A stretch of DNA of 64,000 nucleotides from positions 32 through 64,031 of the forward strand of contig MUGG01000123.1 of NCBI GenBank assembly GCA_002148405.1, read 5' to 3'. Numbering within the stretch: position 1 is the stretch's first letter; the number at the start of each line of letters is the position of its first letter. A program made the translations under genes and the position numbers. This document shows, one piece after another, positions 18,298-27,000 of this stretch. The DNA comes from Alkalinema sp. CACIAM 70d. Lineage in GTDB: Bacteria > Cyanobacteriota > Cyanobacteriia > Leptolyngbyales > Leptolyngbyaceae. The notes beneath the pieces are model-generated. The model saw only the letters and a list, made by a program, of their open reading frames with translations, was not told the DNA's origin and searched no databases.

Positions 18298-19533
18298 ATG
18301 CAGGGTGAGCTCACTGAAATTGATGTTCGCAGTATTCTTCAGTTAATTGAATTGGGGCAACGGACTGGGCAGTTGCTGGTGGAGTCCTATGGCCCATCCA
18401 CTAACGGCTTAGGGAAATCTTCTATCGCCTCAACGGGACGATCGCTCGTGGGTCAATCCTGGTATGTCTTCTTTGTTAATGGTCAAATTGTCTATGCTGG
18501 TAATCCGAATGTTGGTTTGACTCGTCTACGGGGGTACCTAGGACGCTATCAAGCAGAGGCTGCGCTCGATAGTTTAAGCGTCTCCGCCTATTCGATCGTG
18601 AATGCGCCAGAATATGGTTGTCTCTGGGCCTTGCTTGAAAATCGAACGCTGACCCCTGAACAAGCTAGAAATATTCTCCAGCGGCTGATCCATGAGACCC
18701 TCTTTGACCTGCTGAGTTTACACCAAGGCTATTTCATTTTTGAAATGGCAGCTCCCTTGACGCCTCAGTTGACGACGTTGGAAATTGGGCCTCTCTTGAC
18801 CCAAGTAGTTCAACAGGTTCAGGAATGGAAGCAGTTTTATCCCCATTTACAGTCTTCAGACCAATGCCCGGTTATTGTGGACTCTACGTCGCTTCGTAGT
18901 GCGCTGCCTCCAGGTACTGTAGCAGCGCTCTTGCGCTATGCCGATGGAAAGACGAGTCTCCAGCAAATTGCCCGTAGTCTGAATCGAGATATTCTCACCG
19001 TTGCCCGCGCTATTTACCCTTGTGTCCAGCGGGGATGGATTCAATTTGCCTATGGAGAGACTCACCTACCAACGTCGGGAGTCAAACGGGAAAGCCATCC
19101 ACCGTTGTCGCCCTCTTTGTTAATGAATGCGCAACCAGAAAAACCTCCGAAAATTGCTTGTTTAGATGATGCAACGACGGTGTTGCGCACCGTAGAACAT
19201 TTGCTCAAGCGTCATGGCTATGGAGTTGCGATTCTTGCCAATCCTGTAAAGGCGTTGAGTGAAATGTTTGAACTGAAGCCCGACCTCATCCTCTGTGATA
19301 TTGCGATGCCTGAATTGGATGGGTATGAAGTTTGTGCCATGCTGCGACAATCAACGACGTTTCGCCAAACCCCCATTATCATGTTGACGGGGCGAGATGG
19401 ATTTATTGATCGAGTCCGTGCTCGAATGTCAGGGGCAACGGACTACTTGGCTAAGCCGTTTAGTGAAGATGAACTCATTATGTTGTTAGAAAAATATGTT
19501 GGAATGGGGCACCTGGAAATTAACTCAGGTTAA
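18298..19533 (+). CDS. hmpA: PATAN-REC response regulator of the pilus chemotaxis locus (HmpA/PilG/PixG-like)
   Basis: The N-terminal 250 residues form a PATAN (DUF4388) region: QGELTEIDVRSILQLIEL at the start, then GQLLVE and VNGQIVYAG, and a central winged-helix-like part (ALLRYADGKTSLQQIARSL). The C-terminal receiver domain, about residues 280-405, has the acidic pair DD near residue 289, the phospho-acceptor in LILCDIAMPELDGYE near residue 333, the T in MLTGRDG and the K in AKPFSED. PatA-type regulators of this design steer type IV pilus motors. It is the first gene of a five-gene operon. The symbol follows the matching order in Nostoc and is inferred. The start ATG at 18298 has AAGG four bases upstream. 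Confidence 0.87.
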   Translation: MQGELTEIDVRSILQLIELGQRTGQLLVESYGPSTNGLGKSSIASTGRSLVGQSWYVFFVNGQIVYAGNPNVGLTRLRGYLGRYQAEAALDSLSVSAYSIVNAPEYGCLWALLENRTLTPEQARNILQRLIHETLFDLLSLHQGYFIFEMAAPLTPQLTTLEIGPLLTQVVQQVQEWKQFYPHLQSSDQCPVIVDSTSLRSALPPGTVAALLRYADGKTSLQQIARSLNRDILTVARAIYPCVQRGWIQFAYGETHLPTSGVKRESHPPLSPSLLMNAQPEKPPKIACLDDATTVLRTVEHLLKRHGYGVAILANPVKALSEMFELKPDLILCDIAMPELDGYEVCAMLRQSTTFRQTPIIMLTGRDGFIDRVRARMSGATDYLAKPFSEDELIMLLEKYVGMGHLEINSG

Positions 19534-19731
19534 TTTTCCGGCGATAAAGCTTGATGGAGGTTGAGCTTTAGGGGCAAAATTCTATGCTGGTGGATGGAAA
19601 GTTAAGGGTTTTCCCAGGAGCTTCATTATTATTTCAGCGATTGAGGGTACCTTAATTAATATCTAGATGGTTCTTCCAAGGAGCGGTAGGTTTCCCGCGA
19701 TCGGTCAGGCCAATTGAGCAGGTAGGGGGTT

Positions 19732-20097
19732 ATGAGTACAGTCTTAGTGGTGGAAGACAGTGTCACTCAACGGGAAATGATTACGGATCTCCTCAAAGGG
19801 AGCGGTCTCAGTGTGACGATAGCCTCCGATGGGGTAGAGGCTCTGGAGCAAATCCAGGGGCAATGTCCAGATTTGGTCGTTTTGGATATTGTCATGCCTC
19901 GGATGAATGGGTACGAAGTTTGTCGTCGCCTCAAGTCCGATCCCAAAACTCAGAATGTTCCTGTGGTGATGTGTTCCTCGAAAGGAGAGGAGTTCGATCG
20001 CTATTGGGGGATGAAACAGGGGGCGGATGCCTATATCGCCAAGCCGTTTCAGCCTACTGAGTTGGTCGGTACTGTAAAACAGTTGTTACGAGGTTAG
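19732..20097 (+). CDS. hmpB: CheY-like response regulator (HmpB/PilH/PixH-like)
   Basis: A stand-alone receiver domain of 121 residues. Acidic residues ED at 8-9, phospho-acceptor Asp52 in LVVLDIVMPRMNGYE, the S/S pair in MCSSKGEEFDRYWGMKQGAD and Lys in AKPFQPTE are all present, so it should be phosphorylatable by the CheA encoded downstream. It lies 198 bases after the PATAN-REC gene and nine bases before the CheW gene, with a GGAGGGG-type ribosome site replaced by GTAGGGGG just upstream of the ATG. Confidence 0.92.
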   Translation: MSTVLVVEDSVTQREMITDLLKGSGLSVTIASDGVEALEQIQGQCPDLVVLDIVMPRMNGYEVCRRLKSDPKTQNVPVVMCSSKGEEFDRYWGMKQGADAYIAKPFQPTELVGTVKQLLRG

Positions 20098-20105
20098 GGG
20101 TACCC

Positions 20106-20633
20106 ATGGTTGGTAATCCAGATTTTTTGACAGGGCGGGGGCAGGATCAAGCCCCTGAATTCCAGGAGTTGGAAAGTCCAGAAGGTGAGTTGCACCTGCG
20201 ATTTTTTATTCCTTCAGGGGGTGAGTTCGCTCTGCCAGCGACTGGAATTCGGGAAGTCCTGTCGCCTTCGCCCGATCGCATTACCCCGATTCCCAATGTC
20301 TCGCCCCTGTTGCTGGGCACCTTGAATGTGCGGGGGCGAGTCGTGTGGGTTGCAGATCTAGGACAATTTTTGGGGGATCCCGTACCTTTAAATACGGATC
20401 GCCAAGAAATCTCGGTGATTGCTGTGGAAGATCAGGATATTCTGCTAGGTCTAGCAGTCGATCGGGTGGTAGGGATGGAATGGCTAGATGTTGAGCAAGT
20501 CCACCCTGCCAGCAACGTCAACGATAGTGTTGCGCCTTTTCTGCGGGGAGAATGGCATTTTGATCAAGGAAGTCGCTTTCTTCGGCTGCTGGATCAAGTT
20601 TCTATTCTGCGATCGGCGCGCTGGGCTGCTTAA
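20106..20633 (+). CDS. hmpC: CheW-like adaptor protein (HmpC/PilI/PixI-like)
   Basis: A 175-residue CheW domain protein that would link the MCP to CheA. Typical CheW strands are present: LRFFIPSGGEFALPATGIREVL, TPIPNVSPLLLGTLNVRGRVV with the conserved N-x-R-G, ADLGQFLG, and LGLAVDRVVGMEWLD. The start ATG at 20106 is eight bases after the CheY stop, so the two are translationally close. Confidence 0.9.
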   Translation: MVGNPDFLTGRGQDQAPEFQELESPEGELHLRFFIPSGGEFALPATGIREVLSPSPDRITPIPNVSPLLLGTLNVRGRVVWVADLGQFLGDPVPLNTDRQEISVIAVEDQDILLGLAVDRVVGMEWLDVEQVHPASNVNDSVAPFLRGEWHFDQGSRFLRLLDQVSILRSARWAA

Positions 20634-21093
20634 ATTCATCCAATGGGTTCCATCTGGATGGAATGGGTACTGTGAGCTTAGACGTGTAGACATCACTGGC
20701 TGCTCCCTAGAGACTTCTTCGCTGGAAGACCCTTGGGCCCAAATCAATTACAGTTGAAGGCTTAACAATTTTTCTAGAATGGTATACCTATGAAAACTTA
20801 CACATCTTGCGGGCGCAATCCAGATAAAAAACGATTCAGTTGTTCAAAACTTTAAAAATTCAGTATCCTGAAGTACCCTCATCCATCGAGGGAGCAGCCA
20901 GCGATAACCGTTCAGTCCTGACTCCGGCTTGGGCCTTCAGGTAACAGGTGGTACACACACTGAGCGTCATCCTAGTCTAACTCTACAACGGAATTCTACG
21001 CCTGGTAACAGTAGGTGCGATGGCTACAGGAGAAACGTAAAATCAGCGTCAAACTTTTTAACGGCATGGCAAGTAAGCACTGGGAGGAGGCAA
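20634..21093 (+). other. 460-base spacer inside the hmp operon
   Basis: No gene is supported here. A short palindrome TTCCATCTGGATGGAA sits at 20648-20663, and CCCTC pairs with GAGGG near 20875-20893. The open frame that runs into the MCP gene from 20929 has no protein-like character before 21094, so I treat it as leader. The gap may hold a secondary promoter for the MCP and CheA genes. Confidence 0.4.
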
Positions 21094-23901
21094 ATGGCAC
21101 GCGGCACTGAGTTTGCACAGGAATATCAACAGGCGGAAAAAGCCTACATGCAAGGGCGTTACGAAGAGGCGGCTGAGATTGTTGATCGCCTCGTAGTAGA
21201 TTACCCCCAGGATCCCAGTGCGCGTTTGCTGAAGGGGCATATCTATTGCTATGGTCTTCAGCGCTATGACGTTGCTCAAGACGAATATCAGTCGGTTTTG
21301 GGGGTTACCTCCGATCCAGAATTTGTGGACTATGCCAATACGGGGTTGAACTATGCCCGTCAATGCGCTGCGGAGAGTAATGGTGTAGCGGTAGGTGTTG
21401 AACCGGATACGGGGTCTCTCAATACCTACGATTATGATGCTCCTGGCTGGCAAGAGGCTTCTGCTACGGCTGAGGGAGATGATTTTGTCTTGGCAGATAT
21501 GGATTTTGATTTAGATGAGGATTCTGCCCCCCTGCGCGAGGAAGAGCCTGTGACTTCCTTTCAAGCCAATCCCTTTGATTTTCAAGCTGATTCCTTAGAT
21601 CAAGTTGTGCTGGCGGATGCTGATGCTAATCCATTCGCAGGTAATCCCTTTGGGAGCGACGTGAGTAGCGATGTTAGGCATACTTCGGCTAATGGCTTTT
21701 CTCTGGGCGAATCTGGGGAGGACGAAGATTTTGCGATCGAGGAACCTGCGGATTATCCTCTGGTAGACGAACCCTTGCCAGACGCTTTCAGTGAATTTGA
21801 TCAAGTCTTTCCGGACGACGATCGAGACAATAATCCTGCTTCGTTTATTTCAGAGCCGGAAGATGACCTTTCTCCTCCAGCGTTTATGCTTGGAGGCAAT
21901 AGCCAGTCGGGAATGCCCTCTACAAGCCCCTCATACTCAGTTGCCCAGGATGCCGATGAAGCCACTTTGTTTATGGGCAACAGCACGAGTTTATCTGGGG
22001 CCGATACGCCAGTGCGGGGATTTGATTTGGGTGGAAGAGATCCGGGGAAAACTGCCGAAACCATGGAAATTGCTGACTTTGCTAGCGAAGCAAAGTTTGA
22101 CAATTCAGCCAATGCCTACAGGTCAACCTCAAGCCCTAACAGCGGGGGCGTCGATTTCCTGGATGATTTCGAAGATTTTGATGACTTAGGAAACTTGGCC
22201 GACTTTGATATGTCGGAAGACTCTGCTGGATTTACCAGTCCTTCCATGGGGAGTAGCTTTGCGATCTCCGGTAGTGGGTTGGCGACAGGCGTGCCAGGAG
22301 GAGGGTTTGGAGAAACAAGTGCCATCCGAGATGATGAGTTGTTTAACTTTTCCAGTAGTAGTGAACAACTGCCCAGTTTTACTCAGTTGGAACCGCAAAA
22401 CGTCGAAATTGCACCAACTGTAGAGCAGGGCTGGCTGGCTCCCTTAGAAAATGCCCCCTTGCCAGCAAAACAGTGGGTAGTCGCGTTGGCCGCAGGGGCC
22501 GCCTCAGCCTTAGCAGTGGGGATTGTGAGTTTTGCAGTAGCGAGTAGCTCTGATGTGTCCAAAGGACAGGATGCAACTGCTCAGCAGGTGAATCGCGAAG
22601 TGGTATCCCGATTGACCGGAACGGGGTGGTTGATGGCCCTCGCCGGGTTCTTGGTCGGGGGTGGAGCCGCCTATGGTGTGGGTCACTTGAATGCCAAGCA
22701 AATGCAGCGATCGATTAATGATTTGCGAACTCAATTCGATTCGGTCTGCAATGGTAATCTAAATGCCCGTGCGAGTGTTTACTCAGAAGATGAAATTGGC
22801 CAGTTGTCCGCTGGATTCAACCAAATGGCTCGCGTGATTCTGACGACGACCAGTGAAGCGCAGCGGAAAGCGGAAGAACAGGAACAAGCTAAAGAAGATC
22901 TGCAACGCCAAGTGATTCGTCTTCTAGACGATGTGGAAGGGGCAGCCCGAGGCGATTTGACGGTACAAGCGGAGGTGACGGCAGATGTGCTGGGTGCCGT
23001 TGCTGACTCCTTCAACTTGACCATTCAAAACCTACGAGAGATCGTCCAACAGGTGAAATTGGCGGCCCGTCAGGTGAGTAAAGGCTCCACTGAAAACGAA
23101 ATGTTCGCCCGAGGACTGTCATCGGATGCGTTGCGCCAAGCGGAAGAACTGGCAGTCACCCTCAATTCCGTACAGATGATGACGGATTCCATTCAACGGG
23201 TGGCTGAAAGTGCGCGGGAAGCAGAGTTGGTGGCTCAACAGGCATCGGCAACGGCACTGAAGGGTGGAGAAGCTGTAGAACGGACGGTGTCGGGGATTCT
23301 GGAAATCCGAGAGACGGTGGCGGAAACCACCCGCAAGGTGAAGCGATTGGCCGAATCTTCCCAGGAAATTTCCAAGATTGTGGCCTTGATTTCCCAAATT
23401 GCCTCCCGAACCAACTTGCTGGCGTTGAACGCCAGTATCGAAGCGGCTCGGGCTGGTGAAGCAGGTCGAGGCTTCGCGATCGTGGCTGACGAAGTCCGTC
23501 AGTTGGCTGATCGGGCCGCCAAGGCGTCCAAGGAAATTGAACAAATTGTGTTGCAAATTCAAAGTGAAACGGGGTCAGTGATGACCGCGATGGAAGAAGG
23601 GACGCAACAGGTCATTGAAGGGACGCGCTTGGCAGAACAGGCGAAGCGATCGCTGGATGACATCATTCAGGTATCCAACCGGATTAACACCCTGGTGCAA
23701 TCCATTACAGCGGATACCGTGGAACAAACGGAAACCTCGCGAGCCGTTGCTCAGGTGATGCAATCGGTGGAATTGACGGCCCAGGAAACCTCTCAAGAGG
23801 CCCAGCGCGTGTCAGCTTCCCTGCAAAATCTGGTGGGGGTTGCCCGCGACCTGTTGACCTCGGTGGAACGGTTCCGCGTTGAAACTGTTGATCGTAGCTA
23901 G
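21094..23901 (+). CDS. hmpD: Methyl-accepting chemotaxis protein with TPR-like and acidic N-terminus (HmpD/PilJ/PixJ-like)
   Basis: A 935-residue receptor. Residues 1-95 look like TPR helices ([20 protein letters not shown]). Residues 100-445 are acidic, low-complexity linker rich in D, E, F, S and P. Two membrane spans follow at about 460-483 and 508-530 with only about 25 residues between them, so there is no periplasmic ligand domain. Two HAMP units (about 530-590 and 605-655) lead into the signalling helices; the highly conserved hairpin tip is [20 protein letters not shown] near residue 770. The ATG at 21094 has GGGAGGAGG just upstream, deciding the start over the longer frame from 20929. 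Confidence 0.9.
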   Translation: MARGTEFAQEYQQAEKAYMQGRYEEAAEIVDRLVVDYPQDPSARLLKGHIYCYGLQRYDVAQDEYQSVLGVTSDPEFVDYANTGLNYARQCAAESNGVAVGVEPDTGSLNTYDYDAPGWQEASATAEGDDFVLADMDFDLDEDSAPLREEEPVTSFQANPFDFQADSLDQVVLADADANPFAGNPFGSDVSSDVRHTSANGFSLGESGEDEDFAIEEPADYPLVDEPLPDAFSEFDQVFPDDDRDNNPASFISEPEDDLSPPAFMLGGNSQSGMPSTSPSYSVAQDADEATLFMGNSTSLSGADTPVRGFDLGGRDPGKTAETMEIADFASEAKFDNSANAYRSTSSPNSGGVDFLDDFEDFDDLGNLADFDMSEDSAGFTSPSMGSSFAISGSGLATGVPGGGFGETSAIRDDELFNFSSSSEQLPSFTQLEPQNVEIAPTVEQGWLAPLENAPLPAKQWVVALAAGAASALAVGIVSFAVASSSDVSKGQDATAQQVNREVVSRLTGTGWLMALAGFLVGGGAAYGVGHLNAKQMQRSINDLRTQFDSVCNGNLNARASVYSEDEIGQLSAGFNQMARVILTTTSEAQRKAEEQEQAKEDLQRQVIRLLDDVEGAARGDLTVQAEVTADVLGAVADSFNLTIQNLREIVQQVKLAARQVSKGSTENEMFARGLSSDALRQAEELAVTLNSVQMMTDSIQRVAESAREAELVAQQASATALKGGEAVERTVSGILEIRETVAETTRKVKRLAESSQEISKIVALISQIASRTNLLALNASIEAARAGEAGRGFAIVADEVRQLADRAAKASKEIEQIVLQIQSETGSVMTAMEEGTQQVIEGTRLAEQAKRSLDDIIQVSNRINTLVQSITADTVEQTETSRAVAQVMQSVELTAQETSQEAQRVSASLQNLVGVARDLLTSVERFRVETVDRS

Positions 23902-24018
23902 CCGAGGGAGAGTCAATCTCTCCTTGACAGAAAAACACTGCGCTATAACTTCAATAGCCGTTTGCGATAAAACAGAAGTACCTCTCGGGAAGGCGATCTA
24001 TTAAATAGGGATATAGCT

Positions 24019-27000
24019 ATGCAGCCTGAACAACAGCAACGAATCATGGGTTACTTTATTGAGGAGGCGAAGGATCACCTCAATACCATTGAGCAGGGTT
24101 TGCTGAATCTGCAGAGCACGATCGAAGATCCAGAGATGGCCAACGAAGTGTTTCGAGCAGCCCACTCCGTCAAAGGTGGAGCGGCAATGCTCAATCTAGG
24201 CGGGATTCAGAAAATCTCTCACCGCCTGGAAGACTATTTCAAAATCTTGAAAGAAACACCTGGGGTTCCCGTTGACCAAAAATTAGAATCCTTGCTCTTG
24301 CAGGTGTTTGATTCCCTGCAAGGGCTGCTAGAGCAATTGCAGGGGCCGTTTGGATTGACAGAGGAAGCCTCTTCCCAGGCAATGGCGGCGGTAGATCCTG
24401 TTTTTGGTGAAATTGAACGTCATTTAACCACTCTAACGGCAGCGGCGAGTGGTCAACCAGCCGTCGCGAAACCGGATTCAACCATGGTGCGGATTTTCCA
24501 AGACCATGTGCCTTCCCAGTTACGGGAAATGCTGGAACTCTTTAAACAAGCGGATGCTCAACCGCAAAGGCGACAACAGCTACAAGATCTCTGTGATGCC
24601 TTGAAAGCATTAGGGGAGCCCTTTAATTTGACGGGTTGGTGCAATCTCACAGAAACTGCGCGACGGGCGATCGCCTGTTCAGATAATCCCTGTCGTACCC
24701 TTGCGCCTTTAGTGATTAAGGAACTTAAGCAGGGGCAGGAACTGGTTATTCAAGGCAAGGATGCGACGCTCCACCCCAGTGACCAATTGGCGAGTTTAGT
24801 TCCGATCGCGGTGGAATTTGGCTCGAATGGTGTTTCAGCCGATGACTTTGCCAGCGCCTCCTTTGATGACTTGTTTGGGCAAGCGGCACAAGAAGACTTA
24901 TTTGCACAAGAAGACTTATTTGCAACGGGCTCTCTAGAAGAATCCGGTGATGGGGCTGATTTTGGCTTCCTAGAGGATAACTCCTCGGAGTTTAGTTTAG
25001 GCGATTTGGATCTGGATGGGTTGGAACTGGAAAGTGCAAGCACGAGCTTGATGGAGCTCGATGAACTCGATCTTGGGGATACTCTACCTGTAGATGAATT
25101 TGGTGGCTTATCCGAGGCAGCAGTTGCGGATGATTTGTTTGCCTTAGATGATAATGGGCCCGAAATGGGCATGGCAGAGCTCAATTCGTTGGCAGACTTG
25201 TTTGAAGGAGAAGTTCCCGACCTTGGCTCTACGTGGCAAGAAGAAGAAGTTCTGGTAGATGCAGAGTCGTTGAATCTAGTGGGTGAGTCTTCGGTTGCCC
25301 CGTCTGATGACAATCTGGATGACTTTTGGCTTGAAGAGGCAGCTAAAGGGCTGGAACCTCAAGATGCTGATGATCTGACAGATTTGTTTGGGGGAGATCT
25401 TTTGGATGAACTTTCCCAATCCTCGAATAGCACTGACGTTGGCCATGGCTCGATCGGTGAGGATTTAGGTCTGCCTGGAACTTTGAATGGGGCCTTCCGT
25501 GAAGAGGCAGGGGGGTTGGATTTAGATGATCTAGGGCTGGATTTTCTGGAGATTGAGGAAAATCCCCAGGCTTCCCAAGGGGAGGGGCGTTTTGAGGATG
25601 ATTTAGGGCTAGATGACGGTTTAGGCTTAGATAGCGAATCCCATGCCTCTTTGGATAATCTAGGCGAACTCTTCATAGGTTTAGATGAAAACGAATTAGA
25701 CTTAACCGACGGGGAATCTGAGGATTTTTCTTCTCAAGGAGATCTATTGGAGATCGGACTTGATTCTGATAGGAATGCAGATCTCGATGACCTCGGGGGA
25801 CTCAATGACCTCAGCGATCTGGGATTGGATTTTGGGGATAGCCTGGAGGTTGCTGTAACCCCTAATTCAGATTTGGATGCTGTTAGTGACTTGTTCAATA
25901 CCACTGGCTTAGACGAGGAAACTACATTAGAAGAAGCCACATTCTTAGGAGCGGACATCCCAGCAGATCTGGGTTTTGATTTCGCAGACTTAGGGGGCGA
26001 TTTTGCAGAGGATTTAGAGACTGCGGAGAGTGGAACTGAATTGCAAGAGGAGAATTTTCTCTCTGGAGTGGATCAAGTAGCGGTTTCTGCTGCTGCTGGA
26101 ATGGCCAATTTCCTAAGCGAAGACTTAAGTCAAGAGGCTGATGCCATCAATCTAGACGGAACACTAGATGCAACAGAAGAAGCCTCCGCTTTTGATCTAT
26201 TCGGTGAACTAGAGGGTGTGGATGACCTCTCAGATAGTGTGACCAGTGATGAGACCACTTTCCTAGATCTGCCTGAGGAAGAGAATGAAACTGCTTTTCT
26301 GGGTCTAGGCATTGGGGATAATGCCATCACGGATCTCCAGGCGGATGAGGGGCAACTAGATGATCACCTGCTGGATATTGAGGCAGAACTAGGGGCCGAT
26401 GTCCTGTCTGAGGGAGGCTCATTAGATTTATTGGGGGATGATCTGGACTTCTTGGCGATCGGAGAATTACCCCTTGAGGCCAACTTGGGGGATGAAAACG
26501 ATAGCTTGGATGGGATTGCGGACACAGCCAATGAATCGTCTTTTGCAGGGACTGAGAGTGCTGATTTCGGCTTAGAGGATCTAGAGATTGATGATTTATC
26601 CTTAAGCGATTTGACCATTAGTCATGGCGCAGACAATTCCTTAGGGATGGCTGGATCGGATGACTTTAACGACCTGTTTGGTGAAGCTGGAACGTCAGAT
26701 ACAGGGGCAGTTGCTGACTTGGATTTAGGATCAGATCAACTTGAGCTGAGCAGCTTAGATGGGCTAGAGTTTGATGAATTAAGCAATGAATTAGACAATG
26801 AATTGAGCCTTGCTGATTCACAAGCGGACTCCCTGGGAGACTTGGCGTTAGATGACTCGGCTTTCAATGACTTGACCTTGGATGATCCCGGCGAAATGGA
26901 GACAACGTCAGCGAATGTTGATGGGCTCTTTCCCGACTCTGGGTTCGACTTGGATGAGTCCCTATCCTTGAACGATCTAGATGCTGGCCTAGATGAGGAT

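Noticed and set aside
20929..21093. Longer N-terminus for the MCP
   Set aside because: The extra 55 residues look like untranslated leader and a strong GGGAGGAGG ribosome site marks the ATG at 21094.
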